A DNA stretch of 64,000 nt, taken from Linderina pennispora (taxonomy: Eukaryota > Kickxellomycota > Kickxellomycetes > Kickxellales > Kickxellaceae). Where the stretch lies: contig NW_024468256.1 of the NCBI RefSeq assembly GCF_002104995.1, forward strand, positions 82,001 to 146,000. The letters are read 5' to 3'. Of this stretch, positions 10,493 to 20,859 are shown one piece after another. The stretch's first letter is position 1. Each line of letters opens with the position of its first letter. The notes beneath the pieces are model-generated. The model was not told the DNA's origin. It searched no databases and saw only the letters and a list, made by a program, of their open reading frames with translations. A program made the position numbers and the translations under genes.

Positions 10493-13400
10493 TTAGTCGC
10501 CAAGGAAAACATGGCGGACAAGGTACCACATGCTGCCCAGGAAGCGGAAGGCCGACAGACCAGCAACCGACCAGAAGATGAAGCTCAGATACGGGTTGAA
10601 TGACAGGGTTGCATCGAGCTTCTCAGTGTAGTCAGCCCACCAGGTTGACGAGAAGATCATGGCGACGACAGCGTTGGTGCACATCCAGGCAAGAACCAGC
10701 GTGGTACGGAAGTTCTTGTTCTGGTCCTCGCGCTTGGTCTTGGCATCACGCTTCTCCTTGGTCTTGACAACCGGTGTTTTGAGCGTGCCGATAAACTCGT
10801 CGTAGTTCTTGTTCACGTCGTTCTCATCGGTGGCAACGTTGATGTGCGCAACCTCCACACCGTCCTTCTTCTCGATCTTGGCGTGGCCGAGATCGCTCTG
10901 GAGACCAGTGTCGCCCTTGGTTCCCCACGACACATCGTGGGTGTTACAGAAGGCGTACACCATGAGGATGTTGATTGATGACGGGAGCCACATCATGTAC
11001 TGGACAAACGAGGTGAACATATGCCACGGCTCGAGGTACAGCAATGACGCGATCATGTACACGCCGTATGTCGATCCAATCGAGATCACAATGTCGCGGA
11101 ACTTTGGCTGCTTGAGCAGCTCGCCGAGGCCGATTGTCTTGTCTGTGTGCCAGACTGTGTACACAGCACAGTAAATGGCGACATATGTCAAGATAATCAT
11201 GATGACCGTGAACAGGAACACAGTGAAGCGGTAGATAGCCTTTGTGCCTTGCGGGCGGTTTCCGAGCGACAGCACAAACTGCATGATAAGGGCCAGAATG
11301 TACAGCTCGCGGAAAAGCTCCATGACGATGTAGCCGGCACCCTGGAACGGATCAGCATGCAGACTGACAGTGGGGTTATCTTCGTGGTCATTGTGGATCT
11401 TGATGACGTTCTGCTCGAGGAAGAAGTAGGCGAGATAAAAGTTGGCCAGCGAGAACCACGAGAAAATCATGTTGATGGTCTGGTACAGGAACTCGATCGT
11501 CAGCAGCAGGCGGCGGTACAGGCTGTGCGATGTGCCGAACATGCGCCACCAGTGGACAATGGCGTAGAAGGCAGCAAAGAACGATCCGTTGAGCCAACGG
11601 CGGCGCTGCGAAATCAGTTCGGCCAGCGTGTCGGGCACATCAGTCACGGCCTTGGCGCTCTTTACGTAGCGCAGGACGTAGTTGCATTTGCGCTTTGCGA
11701 CCAGCTCAAAGCACAGGATACGGTCCTCAGCAAGATACATGTTGGCCTCGAAAATGCCGCCCTCCGAGTCGGCACTGTGCATCAGCTCGCCCTTGAAGTA
11801 TGCAGCCAGCGGGCCGACGCCAGGGGACGTGTTCTGCAGCGCTGAGTAGCGGTAGGCCGAGAAAGCGCCCGGAAGCACGGAAATGTACCCAAACACCGAC
11901 TCGAGCGGCTTGTCCAGGATATTGGAGATCTTGTACTCAAAGTTCTGCGCAGCCACCAGCGGATTGAACAAGACGCTTGTGCAGCCCTTGCCAAGATCAG
12001 CAGCAATTTCGCCACAGGCACCCGCAACCTTGGGGTCGTGGTCGAACGACTTCCACAGATGGTAGATCGAGGTTCCCGTGGGCTTGGTTCCAACATCGAT
12101 CAGGACACAGATCTTGGGGTTGATCAGCGGCGAGAAGGCATTGAAGAACCAGCGGTGGGAGTTGATCTTTTTGGCGTTCTTCTCCTTCAGGCAGAACAGC
12201 ACCTGGACGGGCGGCATGCCCTTCGACGGTCCGCGGAAGTTCATGCTGGCGTCCATGCACACCTGCGCGGTGTACTCAAAGATATGCCCTGTTACGGGCT
12301 TGTTGTTGACCGAGTTCTGCATTACGCCATCCTGATACACGCCCATGGTGCCAAGCACTGCCAAGACCCGCTCGTTGATTTTGTTGCGGCCATCGGACAC
12401 AATGCACACAACGACCTTCTTCCACGCATCGGCACCCCAGGTCCGGCTGTTGGTGCGCGAGCACAGATGTGCGATGTTCTTCATGACAGCGGCGAAAGTG
12501 CGGTTGAACAGGATCTCGTCCTCGTTGTACATGGTGAGCACGATAAACAGCTCGGTCTCGCGGCCATACAGCACCGGGCGAAGTGTGTACTTTGCGTTCA
12601 TAAATTCGTTGGGGTCCGAGGTGACCGCCGTGTACCGCATGTGTGTGAACTCGTTGCCCTCACGGTACTTGCCCATCTCAATCACACGGCGCGGCACCGG
12701 GCAGTCCAGAACCAGGTTACCGGACGTCAGCTCGACCTGCTTCAGATGGCGCTTGCGGCGCTCCTGGTACCGGTCGTACTGGCGCGCACCAGGAGGCGGG
12801 GCATTGTCGGCGTTGTACAGCGACGACAGAGCGGGGTCGGCCTCGGGCATGATCCGCGGATCCAGCTTTTGCTGCTCAGTGAGCACGGATCCGCTCATCT
12901 TGTCGCTCATCCCGTCGTTGCTCATCATCGGCGTGCCCGGAATTGAGTGCGCCTCGCGCAGCGGCAGCAAGTGCGGTGAAGGAGCGCCATCGCGATTGAT
13001 TCCTGCAGCCGGCATCTGCGGAACAGGCAGCGGCTTGTAGGCCTGCGGGGCCTCCATGGGCGGGTACGAGTATGTGTCGCCCGAATTGCCGTAGTTGTTG
13101 CCGTACTGGAGAGTGCCGTCGTGGCCGTATTGTCCCTCTACCAAATAAGGCAATCGCAAAGATGGGGTTAGCAGCTATTGTAAAAGAGCGACAATAGGGC
13201 TCTCTTTCCGCTCCGGCCATTGCTCCATGTGTTGCTTACCTGGCTCGTAGTAGCCGGCGCCAGCGTCGGCATACAGGCCTGTAGAGGGCTCGGTTGAGTA
13301 CTGGTAGTAGCTCGCGTTAGGGTCAGGCGCTGTGGTCTCGAGGACGTCAAGCTCGCTGCGGCTGATGTTTTGATGGCCCATGTTGAGCTGCGGGGCCGAC

Positions 13401-13531
13401 GGCGTAGCGTTCGCGCCCTGCGCATAGCCAGACATGTAGTCCCGGTCGAGCATCTCGTACTCTCCCGGATTGCTGGCACTCATGTTTGGGCGATGGGAAG
13501 AGCCGTTCTTCCTTCCGTGGTTGTCGGCCAT
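10493..13531 (-). CDS. Chitin synthase, division 1 (2 exons)
   Basis: Integral plasma-membrane GT2 enzyme polymerising UDP-GlcNAc into cell-wall chitin. Exon 1 is 13240-13531 and exon 2 is 10493-13137. The junction (GTAAGC donor, GGTAG acceptor) joins GYYEP to EGQYGHDG in frame, giving 978 residues. The first 200 residues are a disordered Tyr/Gly/Pro-rich tail. Then come the chitin synthase N domain and the catalytic core with TMYNEDE, VVVCIVSDGR, CVLIDVGTKP, AEDRILCFELV and the hallmark QRRRW motif. At least six membrane helices follow, and SWGTKGD is typical of class I-III enzymes. The exact class is not assignable by eye. Downstream, the gene is convergent with the orphan ending at 10279. 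Confidence 0.95.
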
Positions 13532-14936
13532 GGTTCTTGCTGAAAAGGTGCCCTAAAATAAAGTATATGCGAGTGTGCAAAGCAAGGTCTGTGAGCGTAT
13601 GCAGAGGGTGGAGATTGAATATATAAAACAAAAGACGCGGGAGAGAGAGGCGGGAGAGGAAGAAGAGGAGGATGCTGATAACCCTTATAAAAAAGGAACA
13701 CAGAGCGTGGCCGGGAAAAGCGCGTTTATTTATAGTTCAGCGCGCATGTGCAAGGACAACGAATGGGAACCAAAAAAATATTCGACGGGCAGCGAGGGGA
13801 GCGCAGCGGATGGCCAATTGGCAGGGATAAAAATAGTGCAGTGCAAGAGTGGTGTGCTTGTGCAAACTGACTGGTCTGTCACGACCCGCCCCAGCCTGAC
13901 AACCCAAAAGATTAAAGCGCGAACCACCTGAGCAACGGCACGCCGGAGAGGGGAGCACACTTACCGAGTCGTAATAGCAGAAGGTAAATTGGAAAGAGGA
14001 CGCGGGAGAGGAAGAGAAGAAAGTAGGGTTTTGGCTTGTTTACCCTGGCCTTCACTCTCTGAAGGAGAAGGGTGCCCATGCGCTGAGGGATCGGCTCTGT
14101 GAAAAGGCGATCTGCCTGATGGTCTCTGATGATGTCAATGGGAAGTGGCAACTGCTTTTCTTTCTTCTTCAGTGAGCACAAAAAAGAGCTATTGCCCAAC
14201 AAACACTGGCGCCTTTGCTTTCCGGATCTCGGCTGTGGTCCTGCCAGGCCACCTCTTTTCTCACACTCTGTTGGTGGTCTGCGCTAATCTGGTTCTGTGG
14301 GTGATCCGAAGCTTCGATTTAGCTTGCTTGGGGAGGTGAGCAGGAGCCGCGTGTGCTGGTGCCGTTCGCAGCGAACGCAGGGGCGGTTATACCGCTTATA
14401 TCCCCATCTATTAGCTTGCATAAAAATGGACGAATGCCATTGGCAACCCCTCCATTCCTTTCTACCTGCGATCAACAACAATATTATTGTTGTTCCTGCG
14501 GACGCTGAGGAGGCGCGGTGCACAGTGCCAGTGTTCCGGCAAAGGCGCAGAAAGGAGGCGACTGCCAGACCGCGGGCTGCCATTGTTTGGAAATGGACGC
14601 CTTTACCATAGCACTGTGCTCCAAAGATAGCTCAAAAATAACAAACAGTTTTGGTGGGCTAGGAGATTAGTTTGGGCAATTGGAAGTGTGCGGCTCCTGG
14701 CGATGTCGATCCTTTTCACAGTTCTATTGCCGGTTCATCCCCACCATGCGCTCCACCTTGCATCCTAATGAAGAGCAGGCTAATGTCTACATGGCTCTCC
14801 TCTGCCTCAAAGTCCTCCACGCTTGCTATTTTATTATTCCTTCCCTCTCCCCTTCCGCCTCTATCCCGCACACCCGCCTTCCTCTCACCCTCCCTCCTCC
14901 TCCCCCTTAAACCTATTTCACTTATATTACGTTATT
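13532..14936. other. Intergenic, divergent promoters of chitin synthase and membrane protein
   Basis: About 1.4 kb with only short overlapping frames, none convincing. It presumably carries the chitin synthase promoter and 5' UTR. Before the next gene there is an almost pure pyrimidine tract at about 14836-14909. Confidence 0.5.
14836..14909 (+). promoter_or_regulatory. Pyrimidine-rich tract upstream of start codon
   Basis: A strongly C/T-biased strand of about 70 nt ends about 28 nt before the first ATG at 14937. Such CT tracts near transcription starts are known from filamentous fungal promoters. Several genes in this window have shorter versions. Confidence 0.4.
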
Positions 14937-16092
14937 ATGCTAATGGCTAAGCCTGGACGGATATTCGCCTTGTGTCTCCTTGTTCTCGCCGTGCATGGTC
15001 TGCCGGCCGATGATGACAGCAGTAGCCACGCCTCTGTTGTTTCCTCAGCGACATCAAGGGCCAGCTCAAGGACAGCAGCGCAGACCGACTCGGCTACGAC
15101 AAAGGTGTCAGCATCGGCAAAAAGTAGCTCAGAGTCAGTCCCCGTCTCAGCCTCGACCTCGGCTAGCAGTGCCGCGGCATCCCCAACTGGCTGTGTTGGC
15201 GAGTCCACAAAGCCCACATGCGGTGACGGTGAAGTGGCAGTCTACACTGGTGCTACCCTTGACCAATGTCCATACTACGAGTGCCGGGTGGTAGGCGGTT
15301 CAGAGAGCAAGCCAAAGTCCAAAGCGATTTCAGTAGCCCTGCCTGCGGTGTTTGGCACGGTATTTGGAATTCTGCTGCTTGTTGGAACCTGGTTCCTGTA
15401 CCGTCGCTGGAGAAGCACCCGTCATGTACCTGCAGACTCGCAGCGTCTGGGCAGCAGGGACGGCATGCTGCGCCAAGGGCGGCCGTCAGAAACCGAGAAA
15501 TGGGGCAACCAGGGCATGGTTGGCATCCGGATGCCGACTGACAACCGCGCGTCGGTTCCGATTTTCTACTCGAGCAACGACGAGGACGAGAAGCGCCGGA
15601 CACAGTTCTATGGATCTGCAGGCAGTCCGTATGGCGCGAAGCGTGGCTCGACAATCGGGAATGTTGTCAACGTCGTGGCATCGGGCGGCAAGGCACAGCT
15701 GGTACACCTCAGTGGCTCTGGAGCCGCCAGAGAAGACCAGCCTGCGCTCTGCCAGCCCGCGCCCAGGTAGCTCCCGCACAGTAAGCCCCCATGCAGCTGG
15801 TCCGCCGTCGGTTATTCTGCCCAGTGACAGGTCCAGCGCCCGTATGTCGGGTGTCGCACATATCTCTAGCACTGTGAACACGCAGAAGCCGCGCCTTGTG
15901 CAGATGGCTAGGCCAAAGATCCTACACAGCCCCAGCGCGCTGCAGCCTGTGCATCTGAACTCGCCGCTACGCATGGACGACCGCCCGGACACTGGCGACT
16001 CAATGCTCATCGGCTCAATGAGCAAGCCTGTGTCGCAGGCCGGTGCAAAGAGCGCCAGGCTGTCGATGGGCAATGGCAATGTAGTTGACTAG
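14937..16092 (+). CDS. Single-pass Ser/Thr-rich membrane protein, paralogue A (apparent frameshift)
   Basis: A hydrophobic N-terminus (FALCLLVLAVHGLPA) is a probable signal peptide. A Ser/Thr/Ala-rich ectodomain follows, then a cysteine module (CGDGEVAVYTGATLDQC then YYECRV) and one membrane helix (VFGTVFGILLLVGTWFLY) with a basic stop-transfer RRWRS. The cytosolic tail is about 250 residues. The layout resembles fungal wall-stress or polarity sensors of the Mid2/Skg6/Axl2 type; that function is inference. The frame that begins at 14937 stops at 15770. The tail plainly continues in the next frame (from about 15725, PPEKTSLRSASPRPG, to the stop at 16092). A one-base error or mutation near 15725-15745 is therefore likely. 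ATG at 14943 is an alternative start. Confidence 0.7.
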
Positions 16093-16849
16093 CGGACTCC
16101 GTAATAGACGTCGCTCTTTGTACGATTTTTGACAACCCTCCCCTTGCAACCTCTTTTGATTGACTTGCATCCGGACACGGGAAATCATGCCGCTGCCTGT
16201 CTCCCGAAATAGTTCGCCAGGCAAGTGACGCTGCTATTTTGACATCGCTTGCAAGCACCCTTGTTGAGCAGAAAAATAGTGCCCATGCTGGCCAGAGGCG
16301 GGTGAGAACCGCTCTTAGTTTTCTCTTCTCTTCTCTTCGGCAACAAGTCCTTTTGTTCTCCAACTCTCCTTTCCGCTTTACCTCTTTTTGCCTTTGCTAA
16401 CCTGTATATTCTTTTTCGAGCAGCCTTGGAGCGGCGCTGGGTCCTTTGTCTATATATTAATTGTATCACCCAGCTCACGCCCGCGTCACTGGTGCACCCC
16501 CGGTGTATTGCACGCGTATTAAACATCGACACACACCAGCAGTCAGGTAGGTGACGGCAGTATATTAATGCCTGGGAGGTTGGCCAGCCCTCAAGGCTGC
16601 TGTCGCATGGGCATGGGTGGGCATTTGCTGGAGAAGCTGATTTTTCGGTGCGGCACGCGATTGAACAGCTCGGCCATTATGCTCATACCGCGTCCGTAGC
16701 AACAATGGCCATTACCCGTGCCACCTTCCCCCCTGTCCCTGCTACTGAAATGCCCTAATCTGTGCTGCCTTCTTCCTGTCTTCCTCTCCATGTAGGTGTG
16801 CCTCAAATCCCCTGTATAAAACATAATCCTGTAAATTACCTAGTGTTTT
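16093..16849. other. Intergenic between paralogues A and B
   Basis: No gene is recognised. Pyrimidine-rich stretches occur around 16315-16400. The signal peptide missing from paralogue B could be encoded by an unrecognised exon here. Confidence 0.4.
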
Positions 16850-18010
16850 ATGGCAAGTCCTGACGCCAAAGAAGTACCGCTCACTGGTCCCCCCGATAAG
16901 CCTGCACTTACCCGCCCTTCTCAGCAACCCGCACAGAGGCTCATCACCATCTCGCAGATAGAGCCCACTATGGGTACCGAAGGTTCGGTGGTCAGCTCTG
17001 CGCCCACACGCAGATCCAGTGCGTCGCAGACACGAGCTTCGCCGACCCCCACCTCTGTGGCACAAAGCCCGATAGAATCAGCAGACATGACGTCTTCATC
17101 GTCTCTACCATTCATTCCGTATCCGACAACTACGGACAGCCAAGGCTTGCAATGAAAACGAGGTGTACATGTGGATCGTTGACAGCAGCGGCAACGGCAA
17201 ATACGAGTGCAAGGTCGACCAGCAGTACCGGCCGGCTAAGAGTCACCGTGGGCTGTTATCGGTGGCTCCCTGGCCGCCGTGTTCATTGCGCTTCTGATCA
17301 TTGCTGCTCTGATCATCTATGGCCGGTACAAGCGCAAGCGCTATGAGCGTCTGGCGTACGAGAAAGACACGGTTGATCTGGCCAACGAACTGTCAGCGGC
17401 TCCACTGCTCGGCAATAGTGCCGATTCTGACAACTTCAAGCCGGAGCTTGGTTTAGGCACGAAGCTGGCTCTGGCATTTGGGCTGAGCAAGTCGCGCACA
17501 TGGAAGAACAGCTCAGAGTCATCCATCAGGCCTCTGATACCGGCACCCGAGGAGGCCGGCACTGAGCTGACTATGGATATTGTGAACCGTCCGATTGAGA
17601 AGGATGCGACTCTTGAGCTAATCGAAGGTTCGATTCCCTACCGCACTGAGAAGACTGCAGACGCCTACCCGATTTTGACCCAGTATCCGCTGTTCCAAGA
17701 TACCGCTGACTACTCGCCCAACTACAGCTCAGCCAGCCTGCCCAACAACAACGGCCGTGGATCTCCCCGCCGCGCCCAGGGATCGCAGCTGACGATGGCC
17801 ACCAGCCCGCCGGCATTTGAATCCCCCGATCAGATCCTGACCAGAGGGTATGCAATGGCACAGATGACCGGAAACGCTGCTATCGAAGCTGCACGCCAGA
17901 GTTCGAGCAAGAGAGACTCCGCCCAGGCATTCAACCCCTTCAATGCCGTACCCAGTGTGCGGAGTTCGCCGACATCGAGCGTGGCACGCAAGCCCAGCGA
18001 CAAGAGCTGA
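16850..18010 (+). CDS. Single-pass Ser/Thr-rich membrane protein, paralogue B (two compensating frame shifts)
   Basis: Tandem relative of paralogue A. Its Ser/Thr/Pro-rich ectodomain is read in one frame from 16850. The cysteine module (ACNENEVYMWIVDSS then KYECKV) lies in a different frame at 17145-17245. The membrane helix (GGSLAAVFIALLIIAALIIY) and tail return to the first frame and end at 18010. One extra G near 17144 and one missing G near 17250 would explain this. The module matches paralogue A in pattern (C...EV...YEC+V immediately before the helix), so it is real coding sequence. No signal peptide follows the ATG at 16850, so the true start may be upstream. The role is unknown, perhaps a cell-surface sensor. 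Confidence 0.6.
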
Positions 18011-19263
18011 GTGAGGATTTTATTGACATTTACTGTATTTGAACATTCTATTTTGGGTGTTGGATGTGGTGGAATGCCAATATGTAGTGACGTTCAGATG
18101 ACTGGCGTGGTGGTGAAAGAAACAGGTATTAGCCCTTGGCAGAGGTTGCACGTGCATTCGCGCCCATGATGGTCCTCGTCGTAGCTGATCCGGAACAGAC
18201 GCGGCATCCGATCCATCTCCATGAGCAGATGCTTTTGGGCTTTTTGGTGATATCCTGGCTGCAGTAAAAGATGAGAAAGGAGAGCAGAAAGGAGGGTGGG
18301 AATGGCACTGCTGAGATGGACCGGGAGGCAAGCTATAAATTGTGTTTGGGTCCACCGCCCTGCGATTCGGTGGAAGGGATAGGCTCTTTGAGGCATGGAG
18401 GTTTAGGGTCTTGCGCCGTTAGCAGTGGTTGTAAAAGAACCATACACTCCCATTCGCCCGGTATCAATGGTTGGGCTGGCGTTCTGTTTGCATTTTGATG
18501 GACTGAGAGCTGCTGCCAAGTCTGGTGGCGAGGGCATGGGAATCTCCAAAAGAAAATTGATAACTGAATACACTCGCTGGGCACACAATGGATAGGGGCG
18601 GACTTGAGAATGGATAACCCAACACGCCGCCAGGGAGCGTTGTCGGAGGTTGGTGGTTCTAGAATGGAAGACGCCTCTCTGCTTCTTGTTTGATTCGCTT
18701 GCCAGGTATACGACAGGTATACGACAGGTATATGTGGCCAATGCTCTGTAGAATACCCAAGCGCGCGGAGCGATATGCCATGGCAGTGCATATATCCAGA
18801 AAGTCGAGAGCTTAGTGAAATAGTAGCACGCCGCACCGGGGCCGACTCGAGCTCAAGGGGGTAGCCAGCAACAAGGTAGGGGAGGAGCGCAATTTCATTT
18901 ACAATCGACATTTCCGAACCAGGCTATTCGCTCTGGATTGTTTTCGCTGCCAAGAGCGTTGGGTAAATGTGCCTGCAAACTCCAGTCCGAATCGGCCAAT
19001 GCTTTTAGACCCACCCTTTCATTTCCAAATGAGCGATTGTTTACCGTTTGCTACTTGGGTTTAGCCATCATCTTGCAAAATCTCAGTCAGTGCAAAGGAG
19101 GCTGGGCAACCAGTGTGACAAGTGTGAGTGACGACAAAGCGATTTGTAGATACGAAGCCAACTTATTTTGCAGATTGTTCGCAGTGGAATTCTTGCTGCT
19201 ATCTAGTACACCACTAACAATCGGATGTATGCAGTAGGATATGTAAATATTATGTACATGTGC
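18011..19263. other. Intergenic with weak minus-strand open frames
   Basis: Two overlapping minus-strand frames (18094-18396 and 18333-18911) are the only sizeable open ones. The first is listed separately. A short tandem repeat, ACAGGTATACG-like with an 11-12 bp period, occurs at about 18703-18732. Confidence 0.4.
18094..18396 (-). CDS. Possible small protein or terminal exon
   Basis: The second half of this 100-codon frame looks like protein: LLMEMDRMPRLFRISYDEDH followed by the cysteine cluster CTCNLC near the C-terminus. It is preceded by a long pyrimidine tract ending in CTGCAG, so the real feature may be a last exon starting near 18262 rather than an intact ORF. No family is recognised and no upstream exon was found. 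Low confidence. Confidence 0.25.
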   Translation of the reverse strand: MPQRAYPFHRIAGRWTQTQFIACLPVHLSSAIPTLLSALLSHLLLQPGYHQKAQKHLLMEMDRMPRLFRISYDEDHHGRECTCNLCQGLIPVSFTTTPVI

Positions 19264-20859
19264 TCAGTGATAGAGCGTGCCAAAATGCTGCTTTTCAAAA
19301 ACGCCAATGCATTTGCCAGCTTCCTCGGCATACGCCTCAAATCTCTCAATGTAGCTTGGAGGAAGGCCGAGTTTCATCAGCACCGGCGCACGCTCAATCA
19401 GCAGCCGCACCCACGCTACATCTGATGCACTCAGGACTAGCGCATACGAGCTAATTGCAAACGTCTGCAGGCTCGTGCTGATGGGATCAGTGCTCTCCAC
19501 AATAACGTCGGGTCCTTCGTCAGGGCTGACCATGGTGGACCGCAGGATCTCGATGGACCACAAGTGAGGCAACTGGCTCAGCATTCGTGCAAAGCCCGTC
19601 CAATCGATCAACTCAGTTTCGATTGTCAGCTGGCGTAGCTCTGACCATAGAATGCCCTCGGGAATGGGTAGTGGCAACCCACCCAGCAGGAGCTCTGCAT
19701 GCTGTACAGGGGATCTGGTCATAAAGAACTTTGTGATGTCCTGATAACTCATATCGGACAAATTCAGATCTTCGTCGCAGATAATCAGGTGCAGCTCGTC
19801 CACCTGGGCAATAACCTGCGGATCCACGTCGTGCAGCATGTCAAGGTACTCGCGGAGCTCTAGCGACCTGAGTGGTGAGTCGTGGAACAGCGTGTAGAAG
19901 TCGGAGTAAAACATCAGCACGTTCTCCACAACCAGTTTGCGCAGCTTAGGGAACGCCATTTGTAGCTCGTCTTGAATGACAGATAATGATTCGGGCTCGC
20001 CATAGCTATACTCTAGTTTGAGCTCCTCCAAGTTCTCGAATATCGCTTGGCTGTTGGTGGGGTCACTCGCAAACATGCTCCACCTAAACTCGCCATCGAG
20101 CTCGAATATCTCCATCTGGCGCAGCTGCGGAGCAGGGATTTGTGGGAACTTTGGTAGGTTCGCAAGGAGACTAGCGTCGATCCGTACCTTGGTTACGTTC
20201 TGCGGAATGCACTTTAGCCCAACTACCGGAAACGGGTACCAGATATGAAGCGTATGGAGCTGCGGCAGAAAGTGCCGAATAAGCATGTTGGAAACCACCC
20301 CTTGTAGCGAATTCGCCGCTGCCAGCTGCGTGTGGTCAACCTCGACAAGTCCAGGCAGCCGCTTTCCAAGGTAAGCACACGCTGAATGTGCTACCTCGCC
20401 AACCGAGGCAGTGCCAACTGAAAATATGCCCCCGACAAATGTAATCGACCGCACATTATCCCACTGGCCAGCGCTGAACCCCAGGGTCTCAAGGACTTCA
20501 TTCAGCACAGCACCCTGCGTGTCAAAAGCGCCTATTACTCGCATATCTTTAGCGCGATCTGACATGCCAGCTGCGACTATGCTGCCAATGTTCGACACCC
20601 ATCTGCTCTTTGCGGCTGATGCCGGCGCGGACCTTTGGTTCTTCGGGATGGCATTCACGTTCTGGACAATGATAATGCGGGAGAGCAGCCGGTTCGCACT
20701 CCTCCGCCAGCTCTGGCACACAGCTGCCAGTTGCACCGCCTTCATGTAGTTGTCCATCCCGACCGTCTGCGCCAAATAGCTGCGGCATGCTATCGCCAGA
20801 ATGCGCTTGAGAATATCGCCTCCTGCAAGCTCGCTAATGTGCAGCCCGTCATTTGCCAT
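19264..20859 (-). CDS. F-box-like / leucine-rich-repeat protein
   Basis: 531 residues, intronless. The N-terminus (about residues 5-65) has the F-box-like pattern: ISELAGGDILKRILAIACRS followed by AAVCQSWRRSANRLLSRII. This would bind Skp1 in an SCF ubiquitin ligase. The rest shows irregular leucine-rich spacing (ENLEELKLEYSY, FPKLRKLVVENVL, SPLRSLELREYL, ELRQLTIETELIDW), consistent with an LRR-type substrate-recognition region. Proteins of this style form large, fast-evolving families in early-diverging fungi. Substrate and function cannot be told from sequence. The start is the first ATG; the gene is isolated, with gene-poor flanks. Confidence 0.75.
   Translation of the reverse strand: MANDGLHISELAGGDILKRILAIACRSYLAQTVGMDNYMKAVQLAAVCQSWRRSANRLLSRIIIVQNVNAIPKNQRSAPASAAKSRWVSNIGSIVAAGMSDRAKDMRVIGAFDTQGAVLNEVLETLGFSAGQWDNVRSITFVGGIFSVGTASVGEVAHSACAYLGKRLPGLVEVDHTQLAAANSLQGVVSNMLIRHFLPQLHTLHIWYPFPVVGLKCIPQNVTKVRIDASLLANLPKFPQIPAPQLRQMEIFELDGEFRWSMFASDPTNSQAIFENLEELKLEYSYGEPESLSVIQDELQMAFPKLRKLVVENVLMFYSDFYTLFHDSPLRSLELREYLDMLHDVDPQVIAQVDELHLIICDEDLNLSDMSYQDITKFFMTRSPVQHAELLLGGLPLPIPEGILWSELRQLTIETELIDWTGFARMLSQLPHLWSIEILRSTMVSPDEGPDVIVESTDPISTSLQTFAISSYALVLSASDVAWVRLLIERAPVLMKLGLPPSYIERFEAYAEEAGKCIGVFEKQHFGTLYH

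Noticed and set aside
18333-18911. 192-codon minus-strand open frame
   Set aside because: Low-bias codon use, no recognisable motif, and overlap with a more protein-like frame. Probably spurious.
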